Made by a program: the position numbers and the translations under genes
The notes under the pieces: model-generated
Seen by the model: only the letters and a program-made list of their open reading frames with translations
The model's database searches: none
What the model was told of the DNA's origin: nothing
In this document: positions 1 to 10,164 of the stretch, piece by piece
How the letters are laid out: every line of letters starts with the position of its first letter
Numbering within the stretch: position 1 is the first letter of the stretch
Assembly: GCA_039698075.1 (NCBI GenBank)
Contig: JBDKTJ010000001.1
Span: forward strand, 1 to 62,847
DNA: 62,847 bases
Direction: 5' to 3'
Origin: JAJFVC01 sp039698075
Lineage (GTDB): Bacteria; Planctomycetota; Planctomycetia; Pirellulales; Thermoguttaceae

Positions 1-2
1 CG

Positions 3-1388
3 TCAGCTCACGCGAAAAGCGGCGGGGCCGGCGGCGGTGTGAAAGAAGACGGCTCGGTCGGCCATCTCCGGATACTCGATCCGATAGGCGTCCGACCAGG
101 CGTCCAAAAAATCCGCCGCGTGGTCCGTCTCGACCATTGCCCAAACGCTGCCGCCGAATCCACGGCCGAACGATGTGGCGGCCACCGCCCCCAGCCGACG
201 CGCGTGGGCCGCCAAAAACACGGTCTCCGGCGTCTGATTGCCCAGCAACCGCTCGGCCGCTTGCTGCGAACGATCGACCAAACGTCCGAACGCCCGCAGA
301 TCGCCGGCGGCCAGCGCGGCGCTCGCCTCGGGCAGCAGGTCGCCGCCTTCCAACTCAAAATGTTCGAGCCGAGCCAACAACGATTCGTGACCGCACGGCG
401 AACCATCCGACGCGGCCACGATCGCCTTCAACCGGTCGACGGCGTCCGGCGCGCTGCCCAACGCGGCGGCCAGATGCGGATCGTCCCGCCCGGTCGCTTG
501 CCGCCAAAGCTCGACCAGTTTGCAGGCCGCCCGTTCCGGCAAATCCGCCGGCTCCAAACCGTCGTCCTCGCCCTCGGGCGACGCGCCGCTTGCGGCCACC
601 GCAAACAGGTAGCCCGATGGCATCGGCAACAGCTTTTCCAACTCGATCGGACCGTAGCCGAATTGGGCGATGTGCCCCGGCTCCGCGCAAAGGATCGCGG
701 TTGGATCTTCGCCGCCGCAAAACGCCGTCTCGTCGCCGTCGGCCGTGAAATCGCCGAACGCCCGGCCCCGCAACACGGCGCCCAAATATCCGGCCAGATC
801 GGTCTTGCCGCCGAAGTTGTGCCAATAGTCGTCCCGGGCCGGCAGCCGGTTGACTTCCGAAAGAATTAAGAAAACGCCGATCGCCATGGCGGCCGAGGCG
901 CCCAAGCCCGAGTCGGGCACGAGATCGCTGACCATGGCGATGTCGGCCCCACGCGTCGCGCCCGGAAAATCGCGGGCCATGCGTCGGACGACCGTCATCG
1001 GCCCCTCGGCCCAAGAATCCGCCGGCGGCGACCATTGGGGATGGACGCCGAATCGCACGGCCTGCCCGTTGACCGCGTCGAGCACGAACATTTGCGAATC
1101 GTTCCGCGGCAGGGCGACGAAACAGAAACCGCGTTCGATCGCGGCGACCATCGTCCGGCCGCCGGCGTAATCGGTGTGCTTGCCCAGCAGTTCAAGCCGA
1201 CCGGGCACAAAAAACGCCAACGGCGGCTCGACACGATCGGGCCGATCGACCACGGACAGCGCGGCCCGGGCCTTCACCAGCCATCGAGCTTTCAACTCGG
1301 AGGCGTCGCAACTCATGCCAATCGCGGCAAGTTGTTGCGCGAGCCCGTCCGAATCGGTCAAATCGCCGAGGTGCGACAACTCGGTCAT
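3..1388 (-). CDS. GHMP-family sugar kinase, galactokinase-like
   Basis: A 461-aa protein with the galactokinase-type N-terminal motif PGRLELLGKHTDYAGG (about residues 62-77) and a GHMP phosphate-binding segment DSGLGASAAMA near residue 170, so it should phosphorylate a sugar with ATP in the cytoplasm. In classical galactokinases the first motif reads GEHTDY; here the Glu is Lys, so the substrate may not be galactose. It is longer than the usual 380-400 residues. The ATG at 1388 gives a start shortly before the motif; the TGA lies at the very edge of the window, so the gene is complete. It is last in a run with prs and the GlmU-like gene, 53 bases after prs. Family is confident, substrate is not. 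Confidence 0.8.
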   Translation of the reverse strand: MTELSHLGDLTDSDGLAQQLAAIGMSCDASELKARWLVKARAALSVVDRPDRVEPPLAFFVPGRLELLGKHTDYAGGRTMVAAIERGFCFVALPRNDSQMFVLDAVNGQAVRFGVHPQWSPPADSWAEGPMTVVRRMARDFPGATRGADIAMVSDLVPDSGLGASAAMAIGVFLILSEVNRLPARDDYWHNFGGKTDLAGYLGAVLRGRAFGDFTADGDETAFCGGEDPTAILCAEPGHIAQFGYGPIELEKLLPMPSGYLFAVAASGASPEGEDDGLEPADLPERAACKLVELWRQATGRDDPHLAAALGSAPDAVDRLKAIVAASDGSPCGHESLLARLEHFELEGGDLLPEASAALAAGDLRAFGRLVDRSQQAAERLLGNQTPETVFLAAHARRLGAVAATSFGRGFGGSVWAMVETDHAADFLDAWSDAYRIEYPEMADRAVFFHTAAGPAAFRVS

Positions 1389-1441
1389 GGCATCCTCCGT
1401 AATATTATTGTACGACAGGTTGCCAAGGAATCCAAAAAAAC

Positions 1442-2389
1442 CTACACGAACAATCGGCTCACCGACTCGTTGCGGTGGATGCGTTTGATCGCTTCGCCCA
1501 ACAACGGCGCGATGCTGAGAATCGTCAACTTCGGAATATGTTTTTCCGGCGGCACGGGAATCGTGTCGGTCAGGATCAATCCGTCGATCGGGGCGTTTTG
1601 AAGTTTTTCGACCGCGTTGCCGACCAGCAACCCGTGCGTGGCCGCCAAGTAGACCTGCTTTGCGCCGTGTTGGTGCATCACCTCGGCCGCTCCGCAGATC
1701 GAACCGGCCGTGCTGATCATGTCGTCGAAAATCAGCGCGGTGCGGCCCTCCACTTGCCCGCCGATCACGTTGGCCTGTTTGGTCTTCTCGGCGCTGCTGC
1801 GCCGCTTGTCGATGATGGCCAGGTGTCCGCCCAATCGCGCCATGTGGGCCAACGCCCGCTTGATGCTGCCTTCGTCCGGGCTGACCACCACGAAATCGTC
1901 GTTGTCCGAGAAGCCCATCGACTTGAAATGCTCGTCGATGACCGGCGCGGCGTAGAGGTGATCGACCGGGATGTCGAAAAATCCTTGAATTTGCGCGGTG
2001 TGCAGGTCCATGGCCAGCACGCGATCGGCGCCGGCGCGGGTGATCAGGTTCGCCACCAGCTTGGCGGTGATCGGCACGCGGCCCTCGTCCTTGCGGTCCT
2101 GACGCGCGTAGCCGAAATACGGCACCACGGCCGTGATCCGGTCGGCGCTGGCCCGCTTGAAACTCTCGATCATGATCAACAATTCCATCAGGGTCTCGTT
2201 GACCGGCGGACAGGTCGGCTGCAACAAGAACACGTCGCGGCCGCGCACGTCCTCGTCGATCTTGCACGAGATTTCGCCGTCCGGAAAATTGCCCATCACC
2301 GCGCGACCCAACGGCAGTCCGAGATACTCGCAAATCCGTTTGGCCAACACCGGATGGGCACGACCCGTGAAAAGTTTCATGGAGTTCAT
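1442..2389 (-). CDS. prs: Ribose-phosphate pyrophosphokinase
   Basis: A 315-aa PRPP synthetase, the usual family length, making 5-phosphoribosyl diphosphate from ribose 5-phosphate and ATP for nucleotide, His and Trp synthesis. Visible motifs are FPDGE near the N-terminus, the YFGYARQDRK ATP-binding segment, the DLHTAQIQGFF metal/ATP region and the PRPP-binding segment ALIFDDMISTAGS. Two in-frame ATGs (2389 and 2380) are possible; the family usually starts directly at MKLFTG (2380). The upstream GlmU-like gene ends 23 bases away and tandem heptamer repeats fill the gap. Confidence 0.96.
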   Translation of the reverse strand: MNSMKLFTGRAHPVLAKRICEYLGLPLGRAVMGNFPDGEISCKIDEDVRGRDVFLLQPTCPPVNETLMELLIMIESFKRASADRITAVVPYFGYARQDRKDEGRVPITAKLVANLITRAGADRVLAMDLHTAQIQGFFDIPVDHLYAAPVIDEHFKSMGFSDNDDFVVVSPDEGSIKRALAHMARLGGHLAIIDKRRSSAEKTKQANVIGGQVEGRTALIFDDMISTAGSICGAAEVMHQHGAKQVYLAATHGLLVGNAVEKLQNAPIDGLILTDTIPVPPEKHIPKLTILSIAPLLGEAIKRIHRNESVSRLFV

Positions 2390-2394
2390 AAAAA

Positions 2395-2422
2395 GGGGTT
2401 AGGGGCTAGGGATTAGGGACTC
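2395..2422. repeat. Tandem heptamer repeat, 4 units
   Basis: Four consecutive 7-base units GGGGTTA, GGGGCTA, GGGATTA, GGGACTC. The array fills the gap between the GlmU-like gene and prs and includes the last codons and the stop codon of the upstream gene. Related arrays lie at 9683, 41491, 43796, 43973 and 46930. Confidence 0.7.
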
Positions 2423-3162
2423 GAACGCATGGCGCGCAACTGGTCTTCGACGACGGCAAGTTCGGCCAGCGTGTTGATGCCCAGCGACTCGCAAGGCTTC
2501 AGGACCGGCAACGCCCGGACCTCTTTACCCTGGGCAACCAACAAGCCCGGCGCGTCGGTGATGTAATATTCGCCTTGCTGGTTGTCGGGGCGAATTTGGT
2601 CGAGCGCGTCGAGCAACTGTGGGCCGTCGAACACGTAATAGCTCATGTTGACTTCCGTGATCTTGCGCTGCTCGTCCGTGGCGTCGCGCTGTTCAACAAT
2701 GCCGGCGAAACGACCGTCCGGATGCCGCACAATGCGCCCCAGCCCATCGGGGTCGTCCTTGTACGCGGTGCCCAGCACGCACGCGGCGGGCTTTTGGCGA
2801 TAATCGGCCAACAGCGCGGCGACCGACTCGACCTGCATCATCGGGCAATCGCCCGTCACGACCAACACCGGCCCGTCCGCCGCGGCCAGCACCTTGCGGC
2901 ACATCATCACGGCATGGCCGGTGCCAAGCTGCTCGGTCTGCAACACGAACTCGACGCCGGGCCGACCGTTCAGCGCGGCGCGGACCAATTCGGCCCGATA
3001 GCCGACGACCGCCACGATGCGATCGACCCCGCCTTGGGTCAGTGCGTCGAGCACGTAGTCGATCATTGGGCGTCCGAGGACCGGCATCAGCACTTTCGGC
3101 AACTCGGACTTCATGCGAGTGCCCTTGCCGGCGGCCAACACAATGGCGGTGGTTTTGCTCAT
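2413..3162 (-). CDS. GlmU-type nucleotidyltransferase, N-terminal domain only
   Basis: A 249-aa protein starting MSKTTAIVLAAGKGTRMKS, the nucleotidyltransferase signature of UDP-GlcNAc pyrophosphorylase (GlmU N-terminal domain), followed by LPKVLMPVLGRPMIDY and the LVVTGDCPMM metal-binding region. Full GlmU is about 450 aa with a left-handed beta-helix acetyltransferase domain; that domain is absent, so this protein probably makes UDP-GlcNAc from GlcNAc-1-P and UTP without the acetylation step. The ATG at 3162 directly precedes the first beta strand; a longer open frame upstream adds 25 unconvincing residues. First gene of a likely glmU-prs-kinase run. Confidence 0.85.
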   Translation of the reverse strand: MSKTTAIVLAAGKGTRMKSELPKVLMPVLGRPMIDYVLDALTQGGVDRIVAVVGYRAELVRAALNGRPGVEFVLQTEQLGTGHAVMMCRKVLAAADGPVLVVTGDCPMMQVESVAALLADYRQKPAACVLGTAYKDDPDGLGRIVRHPDGRFAGIVEQRDATDEQRKITEVNMSYYVFDGPQLLDALDQIRPDNQQGEYYITDAPGLLVAQGKEVRALPVLKPCESLGINTLAELAVVEDQLRAMRSSP

Positions 3163-3281
3163 GTCCCAATCTTGCCACGAACGGGCCGATTGTTCCAGAG
3201 GGGTGGTCGGCTTTTCTTGGACATTTGGGCGAACCAACCCACTCTTCCGAGTTGCCCAACGACCGGCAGTTTCGGAAAAAG

Positions 3282-3328
3282 CGCAAAAAACAAGAGGGAC
3301 GACAGCTTGCCGACTGCCGTCCCTCTTT
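3282..3328 (-). terminator. Intrinsic terminator after the DUF1559 gene
   Basis: A 14-bp stem (3292-3305 with 3314-3327, one mismatch, sequence AAGAGGGACG on the left arm) with an 8-base loop. On the minus strand it is followed by TTGTTTTTTG, placing a T tract just after the hairpin. It lies 33 bases past the stop of the minus-strand DUF1559 gene. Confidence 0.85.
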
Positions 3329-3360
3329 GAATGACATGCAAACAGAACGTTACCAACCCA

Positions 3361-4452
3361 TTACTGCGGCACTTGTGCCGGGAGACGATCCGCCATGCTG
3401 CCGAGCAAGGAGAATACCGCTCCGTCCATGGTCGTATTGAACGACTTGACCGAGCCGTCGGCGATGCCGAAGTTGCACACGGCCGGATGATCGCTACCGG
3501 GCGATCCACGCATGCCGTTGTTCATCAACGGCCCCGTGCCATTGCTGGCGTTGGTATCACCGGAACTGCTGTAGACGATACCTGTGCTAAACAGCGTGCA
3601 CACGCTGCCCGTCGCCCAACCATCCCAACTGGCCTGCGGACCCGTGCTCGAGTTGTACGCCGTGGTGCTTATGGCCGTAATACGTTGCAACTCGCCCGCC
3701 AAAAGGGTGTTTGACGTGCCATCGGTGATCGACTGGAACCCGGTGGATTCGTTCGCCATGCAGAAGATACCCTTCCGCTTGGCGAAGCTGTCGGCTGAGG
3801 TGAGGGTTGAAGCAAGAGCGTTGCCCGTGTAATCGTACGTCGGGGCATTCGCACTGCTCAGGGTGTTGTCGAGCCATCGCACGCGGCCGGCGCATCCGCC
3901 GTAATCGTTGCCGCCACCCGACCAAGCCGTGTCGTTAGCCTTCAACAGGTTCGTATCAACGCCCGAACGAAGAGCCGTTCGACGGCTGGGGCAATAGAAA
4001 CCCTTGATGTCCACAATGGCCGGTTTCGCTGTCGAGATGCTTCCGTCGCCGTTGTAAAGAACGTTCGATCCCTTGGACGTATCGGTAAAGTTCCACGCCC
4101 TGAAGATCGTGTCCAATTCCATGTACGGAAGAATCCGCAACATCCAACTGGTGCCGTGGCTTGGAGCAGCGCCGCCGGCTGCGGAGGCCGCCGCCCAACC
4201 ATCATACGAATTTACCGAGGTGATCCCAGTTCCGTAGATGCACGCCGGCGGGAACACGCGGTTCGCCTGGGCGTAGTTGTGCACGGCCAAACCCAATTGC
4301 TTGATTTGGTTGGTGCACTGCATTCGCCGCGCAGCCTCGCGCGCGGCCTGCACTGCCGGCAAGAGCAGTGCAATCAAGATACCGATGATCGTGATGACCA
4401 CCAGCAGCTCCACCAACGTGAAGCCAACACGTCGCACTCGCACTGAAGACAT
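3361..4452 (-). CDS. DUF1559 prepilin-type N-terminal domain protein
   Basis: A 363-aa exported protein with a type IV prepilin leader: basic N-terminus (VRVRR), then the cleavage motif GFTLVELLVVITIIGILIALLLPAVQAAREAARR, which is split here only for description: G, then FTLVE, then a hydrophobic helix. The C-terminus carries the DUF1559 pattern CNFGIADGSVKSF preceded by His. This family is greatly expanded in Planctomycetes and forms pseudopilin-like surface or periplasmic proteins of unknown role. The ATG at 4452 follows GGAGAGGTATT. It is a single-gene unit with its own promoter (4527-4556) and terminator (3282-3328). Confidence 0.95.
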   Translation of the reverse strand: MSSVRVRRVGFTLVELLVVITIIGILIALLLPAVQAAREAARRMQCTNQIKQLGLAVHNYAQANRVFPPACIYGTGITSVNSYDGWAAASAAGGAAPSHGTSWMLRILPYMELDTIFRAWNFTDTSKGSNVLYNGDGSISTAKPAIVDIKGFYCPSRRTALRSGVDTNLLKANDTAWSGGGNDYGGCAGRVRWLDNTLSSANAPTYDYTGNALASTLTSADSFAKRKGIFCMANESTGFQSITDGTSNTLLAGELQRITAISTTAYNSSTGPQASWDGWATGSVCTLFSTGIVYSSSGDTNASNGTGPLMNNGMRGSPGSDHPAVCNFGIADGSVKSFNTTMDGAVFSLLGSMADRLPAQVPQ

Positions 4453-4526
4453 AATACCTCTCCTATAAATCCGACAAGGACCAAACCAAGCGCCGCCCAC
4501 AGTAAGACGACGCTAATACTCCCCTC

Positions 4527-4556
4527 ATTAAACCACAAGTCGTTCGTTTTCGTCAA
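4527..4556 (-). promoter_or_regulatory. Candidate sigma70-type promoter for the DUF1559 gene
   Basis: On the minus strand, TTGACG (4551-4556) is separated by 18 bases from TTTAAT (4527-4532). The start codon at 4452 lies about 70 bases downstream. The surrounding DNA is AT-rich compared with the genes. Confidence 0.55.
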
Positions 4557-4839
4557 GCGTTCCGTTAAAAAACATAACAAAGCAACCACGCAGCTACCCC
4601 GCAAAACCCCGCTTGACTACTACACTTCGCCCCTGATTGCCCCAAAAGAACTCCAACAGCCCCCCTCGTGACGAGCATGACTCCGCAGTAGTAGTACGCG
4701 ATCCCACTTGAAAATGCACGGATGCTCTTCCGCGCAAGCGGCTAAATCGTGACCACAGGAAGCATGGCGGCATTGGCAAAACGGGGGCGTAACCTCACAC
4801 TTTCGCCTGTAATATACCACATATTTTTGCGTTCTTCTC
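4557..4839. other. Intergenic region without a recognisable gene
   Basis: About 280 bases between the DUF1559 promoter and the uvrC stop codon. Short open frames here have no family features and poor start sites. No RNA gene or hairpin terminator was recognised. Confidence 0.5.
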
Positions 4840-6174
4840 TCAATCCCCCGCATCGCCCAATTGCGACTTTTTACGCAACAGGTGATGATAGTGCTGGGCG
4901 AATCGATGGGCCTCGTCGCGGACGTATTGCAGCAGCCGCAACGCATAGCTGTGCCGGCTCAGTCGCAACGGCTCGTTCACCTCGGGCTGAAAGACCAACT
5001 CCTCGCGTTTGGCCAGCGAGATCACGCGCTGCGAGACGCCCAACGATTTCAGCGCGTCCATCGCGGCGTGCAATTGGCCCAGTCCGCCGTCGATCAGCAG
5101 CAAGTCGGGCGGCGACTGCCCCTCTCGCTCGAGATGCTCGAACCGCCGAGCGACCGCTTCGTAGATGCTGGCCGTGTCGTCCGGTCCGGTGACGCTGCGA
5201 ATCCGCATCCGCCGATAGCCCGGCTTGAACGGCAGCCCGTCGAGGAATTGCACCAGACTGGCCACCGTATCGACGCCTCCGGTGTGCGCGATGTCGACGC
5301 CCTCGATCGTCCGCGGCGTCTGGGCCAGCCGCAACACTTTTTTCAAACCGGCCAGTCCCCGCTTCGGGTCGATCGGAAACACCTCGGGCTGGACGTGTGT
5401 TTCGAGTTCGCCGCGGTCGTCGAGCGATTCGAGCATTTCGATTTCATCGCGCAGCCGGGCGGCCTCCTCAAACTTGAGCGCCTGCGACGCCTCGGCCATT
5501 TCCTCACGCAGCTCGCCGAGCAGCCGATTCTTGCCGCCGTCGAGAAAACGCTGCAAACGCTGGATATTCTTGCGGTAATCCTCTTTGGTGATCCGAAAAT
5601 TACACGGCGCGGTGCATTGGGCGATCGAATGCAGCAGGCACGGCCGAAACCACTGCCAGCGTCGATCCTCGGCGTCGATGTCCAACGAGCACGTGCGAAA
5701 CTTGAAGATTTTTTGCAGCACCTGGATCGCACCGCGCAGCCCGCGCGGATTGGCGAACGGCCCGTAGAGCTTCGTCCCGCGCGGCCTCGGTTCGCGTGTG
5801 AATCGGACTCGCGGAAAATCTTCGTGCGTGAAGATTTCCAGATACGGAAAGGTCTTGTCGTCGCGCAGGTCGCGGTTGAATTTCGGCAGGATGTCCTTGA
5901 TCAGCCTGGCTTCCATCAACAGCGCGTCGATCTCGCTCTCGGCGTCGAGATAGTCGATGTCGCGGATTTCCAAAACCAGTTTCGCGGTGCGGGAGTCCTC
6001 GGCGGCGGCCTTCAAAAAATAGCTGCCGGCCCGACTGCGCAGGTTCTTCGCCTTGCCGACGTAGATCACCCGCCCCGCCGCGTCCTTCATGAGATAAACG
6101 CCGGGCGTCTGCGGGAAGGATCGCACCTTCTCGGCGGCCAGCGAATTGTCAGTAGGCGGCCAGGTCTCGCTCAT
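4840..6174 (-). CDS. uvrC: UvrC-like excinuclease subunit lacking the C-terminal HhH domain
   Basis: A 444-aa protein with a GIY-YIG nuclease domain (PGVYLMKDAAG to IYVGKAKNLRSR, about residues 24-50), a UVR segment (about 205-240) and the RNase H-like endonuclease domain (GVDIAHTGG, LLLIDGGLGQL and RDEAHRFA, about 290-430). These cover both incision centres of the nucleotide-excision repair nuclease. Typical UvrC is about 600 aa; here the linker before the RNase H fold is short and the tandem helix-hairpin-helix at the C-terminus is missing, the protein ending about 15 residues after the DEAHRFA block. The upstream exported gene ends 4 bases before the start. Confidence 0.85.
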   Translation of the reverse strand: MSETWPPTDNSLAAEKVRSFPQTPGVYLMKDAAGRVIYVGKAKNLRSRAGSYFLKAAAEDSRTAKLVLEIRDIDYLDAESEIDALLMEARLIKDILPKFNRDLRDDKTFPYLEIFTHEDFPRVRFTREPRPRGTKLYGPFANPRGLRGAIQVLQKIFKFRTCSLDIDAEDRRWQWFRPCLLHSIAQCTAPCNFRITKEDYRKNIQRLQRFLDGGKNRLLGELREEMAEASQALKFEEAARLRDEIEMLESLDDRGELETHVQPEVFPIDPKRGLAGLKKVLRLAQTPRTIEGVDIAHTGGVDTVASLVQFLDGLPFKPGYRRMRIRSVTGPDDTASIYEAVARRFEHLEREGQSPPDLLLIDGGLGQLHAAMDALKSLGVSQRVISLAKREELVFQPEVNEPLRLSRHSYALRLLQYVRDEAHRFAQHYHHLLRKKSQLGDAGD

Positions 6175-6178
6175 GCCC

Positions 6179-7378
6179 TCACTTTTCCGCGATCTCCGCC
6201 AGTTGCCGAGACAGCGAGTCCAATCGATCGAGGTCGTCCTGACGCTCTTCGTCCGTGCCCTTGAACTCGTCCCCTTTCAGATACTTTCGGACTTCGGCGA
6301 TTCGGGCGGCCAGCGACGAAACCACACTCTTGAGCGACTCAATCTTGTCGACCGACGCACGCTGATTTTTCGGCAATGCGTCGCGGAACAACCGCAAATC
6401 GTTGCGACGCACCGTCAGCAGCTTCAACTGGTCGACCTCCGTGACGAGCCGCTCCGCGTTCCAAACGCCTTGCTCATCCAACTCGGATTCCAGCCCTCGC
6501 AACGCCAAATTGAAGCCGCTCACTCGGGCGCCCAACTCGTCCACCTTGATTTCGACCGCCCCCATCGCCACTTCGCCGGCCGCCATCAACGGTTTCTCGG
6601 TCGGCGACCCTTCGGACAATCGAGGCGCCTCGGCTCGCGGCGTCGTCGACTTTCCGGCGTGCGAGCCCGTCCGATCGACCGTGCCCTGCGCCGCTTTGCC
6701 CGGCTCGGACTTGGCCGACGGCTTCACCGGCGACGACGACTCGGCCGTTTGCTCCGGCTCGAACGTCGGCGGCTCGGGCAGCGGCCCCGTCGTGTTGGGC
6801 GAGACTCCACGAATCGCCTTGTCCAGCCAATCGATCAGCCGCTCCTGCTGTTCAAATTGCGAGCCGGCCGTCTTCCAAGCCAGATAAACGTCGAACCACG
6901 CCTGCTGTCGTTCGCCCAACTCTTTCTGTCGACCGTGAAAGGCGTCGAACACCATCGTGCGATACTGTCGCACCCGCTGGCTGATCGCGTCCCTCTCGCG
7001 AGAGTCGGTCGTTTCGATCACGTCCCGCAACGTCTGCCACGTGACCAGCCCCCGGTGCAGTTGATCGCGAATCTTCGCCTGTTGCCGGGCCGCTTCGTCC
7101 GCCGACAGCGACAACTCCGCCGCCCGCATCGCACGATGTTCCAAACGGCGCAGCCACTCCTGCTGATCCGCGGGCGGCAGCTTGCCGATCCGATCTAAAA
7201 TTTTCTTGAACGGATCTTCTCGCCTGGCCACCGAGCTTGGCACGGCGGCCGCGCCGCTCTTGACGGTCTGACGCGGCGACGCCGGGGCGACGTCTTTCTG
7301 CGGATGATCGTTCTGCGCGTAAGCGACCGTGACCAACAGACCCAAAAACACCGCCGCCACCCACGAAACCAATCTCAT
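6179..7378 (-). CDS. Exported protein of unknown function
   Basis: A 399-aa protein beginning with a signal peptide (MRLVSWVAAVFLGLLVTVAYAQ). The mature part is rich in charged and Gln residues, with helical stretches such as PADQQEWLRRLEHRAMRA and a Pro/Ser/Thr-rich low-complexity middle (about residues 180-260). The last third (residues 270-399) looks coiled-coil-like. No known domain was recognised. Start chosen at the ATG immediately before the signal peptide. It ends 4 bases before uvrC, suggesting cotranscription, but no functional link is evident. Confidence 0.7.
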   Translation of the reverse strand: MRLVSWVAAVFLGLLVTVAYAQNDHPQKDVAPASPRQTVKSGAAAVPSSVARREDPFKKILDRIGKLPPADQQEWLRRLEHRAMRAAELSLSADEAARQQAKIRDQLHRGLVTWQTLRDVIETTDSRERDAISQRVRQYRTMVFDAFHGRQKELGERQQAWFDVYLAWKTAGSQFEQQERLIDWLDKAIRGVSPNTTGPLPEPPTFEPEQTAESSSPVKPSAKSEPGKAAQGTVDRTGSHAGKSTTPRAEAPRLSEGSPTEKPLMAAGEVAMGAVEIKVDELGARVSGFNLALRGLESELDEQGVWNAERLVTEVDQLKLLTVRRNDLRLFRDALPKNQRASVDKIESLKSVVSSLAARIAEVRKYLKGDEFKGTDEERQDDLDRLDSLSRQLAEIAEK

Positions 7379-7701
7379 AGTCGCTGACTCCACAAAATGA
7401 TGCCCTCCCCCTCTATAGTAGCGCATATCCCAGCAAAGTCAATTGACCTGTCAAATTGGCAGACGCCCAAACGGTTCCTTGCGACCTTTTGCCATGCTTG
7501 GCGTAAAACACGTTGGCTGGTTTTAGGACCCAAAACGTCTAAATCCTTTCGTAACAGTCGATTACGCGGATTTTCTCGGTTTTGGCGCGAGAGTTGCATC
7601 ATTTCCATGCCCCAGTGTTTCTGTCTCGCCGCTTTGGCAGTCGGAATCCACGCACCCAGTCTGTTTCTGCATTTTTCGAGAAGTTTTGGAGACAACCAAG
7701 C
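7379..7701. other. Divergent intergenic region upstream of groES
   Basis: About 320 bases between the exported-protein gene and groES. It contains a perfect 10-bp palindrome GTCAATTGAC (7438-7447). The CIRCE heat-shock operator (TTAGCACTC, 9-base spacer, GAGTGCTAA) is not present. A GGAG ribosome-binding site precedes groES. Confidence 0.5.
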
Positions 7702-8025
7702 ATGGCAAAAAAGAAAGAGGCTTCGGACCCGAGCAAAATCAAGCTCCAACCCTTGGGCGACCGCGTCGTGGTCGAACGCGAGGAGTCGGAAACGATGACG
7801 GCCGGCGGGATCGTGCTGCCCGACAGCGCTAAGGATAAGCCCACGCGCGGCAAGGTCGTCAGCGTCGGCGAAGGCCGCCTCTCGGACACCGGCGTTCGTT
7901 GCCCGCTGCAAGTCAAGGTTGGCGATCGCGTGCTGTTCAGCAGCTATGCCGGCGACAGCTTCAAGGTCGGAACCCGCGAGCTCCTGTTGCTGCGCGAAGA
8001 AGATATTTTGGCCGTTATCGAATAA
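7702..8025 (+). CDS. groES: Co-chaperonin GroES
   Basis: A 107-aa protein, slightly longer than the usual 95-100 because of a charged N-terminal extension (MAKKKEASDPSK). The family signature LQPLGDRVVVE is followed by the mobile loop (ETMTAGGIVLPDSAKDKP) and the VGDRVLFSSYAG and EEDILAVIE segments. It caps the GroEL cylinder in the cytoplasm. The ATG at 7702 follows TTTTGGAGACAACCAAGC, with GGAG as ribosome-binding site. groEL follows 24 bases later, so this is a standard groESL operon. Confidence 0.97.
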   Translation: MAKKKEASDPSKIKLQPLGDRVVVEREESETMTAGGIVLPDSAKDKPTRGKVVSVGEGRLSDTGVRCPLQVKVGDRVLFSSYAGDSFKVGTRELLLLREEDILAVIE

Positions 8026-8049
8026 AGAAAATACAAGGAGATACGTTCC

Positions 8050-9675
<1,626 letters not shown>

Positions 9676-9682
9676 AGAAGCA

Positions 9683-9710
9683 GGGATTAGAGGTTAGGGA
9701 TTAGGGATTA
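9683..9710. repeat. Tandem heptamer repeat, 4 units
   Basis: Units GGGATTA, GAGGTTA, GGGATTA, GGGATTA begin 8 bases after the groEL stop codon. Same type as at 2395-2422. Confidence 0.7.
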
Positions 9711-9776
9711 GATTCCCGATCCTGTCCTCCCAAAGAGTTTCGTTTGCGGTTTCGCAATCGGAAGACTTGCAACTCG

Positions 9777-9814
9777 AAGCGCCCCGGGATTTCGATCTCG
9801 GGGCGCTTTTTTAT
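9777..9814 (+). terminator. Intrinsic terminator of groESL
   Basis: AAGCGCCCC (9777-9785) pairs perfectly with GGGGCGCTT (9800-9808), and inner bases extend the stem. A TTTTTTATTT tract follows. It is 100 bases past the groEL stop. Confidence 0.92.
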
Positions 9815-9947
9815 TTCCCCGACGCACCGACCGCGATCCGGCGTCTGGTTGGTGATTGACGCGCCGCAAGACGTCCAAGACACCTTCGCACAGTCGCGCC
9901 GATATGGTAAGTTTTGGGAGTGGTCTGCGGCCGGCGATCCGTCCGGA

Positions 9948-9993
9948 CGTTTTTCGGGCCCGTAGCTCAGTGGCTAGAGCAGGGGACTCATAA
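9948..9993 (+). repeat. attL: Left attachment site with truncated tRNA 5' half
   Basis: A 46-base segment identical to 20290-20335 except C at 9974 versus T at 20316. It contains the first 38 bases (9956-9993) of the tRNA, through the anticodon loop, then diverges. No 3' half follows, so this copy cannot fold into a tRNA. Confidence 0.88.
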
Positions 9994-10079
9994 AGCAAGC
10001 CATCCAATTCCGTACACTAGTCGAGAAATGCGGAAAACCACTTGTTTTCAATGCTATTTATCGCTTCGGCGACTTATGC

Positions 10080-10131
10080 TTGTACAGTGTACAATTGTTT
10101 AAAAACGAGGCTTTGCAGGTGTACGTACACC
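10080..10131. promoter_or_regulatory. Two GTGTAC palindromes near the left end, candidate recombinase arm sites
   Basis: TTGTACA-G-TGTACAA (10080-10094) and GGTGTACGTACACC (10118-10131) are perfect palindromes sharing the core GTGTAC. Another GTACAC lies at 10012-10017. The same core recurs near the right end at 20167, 20212 and 20224. They may bind the integrase arm domain or an excisionase; this is inference. Confidence 0.45.
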
Positions 10132-10164
10132 CGTTGTTTTTCTTGTTCACCGATGCCCAGACGT

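Noticed and set aside
3..2333. A 776-codon open frame running through prs and the GHMP kinase
   Set aside because: Only the part from 1388 encodes a recognisable protein; the first 315 codons are an out-of-frame shadow of prs, which is clearly real in another frame.
7438..7447. GTCAATTGAC as CIRCE or a proven heat-shock operator
   Set aside because: It does not match CIRCE and one 10-bp palindrome alone is weak evidence.
9956..9993. A second functional CAU tRNA at the left junction
   Set aside because: Only the 5' half is present; after the anticodon loop the sequence cannot form the anticodon stem, T arm or acceptor stem.
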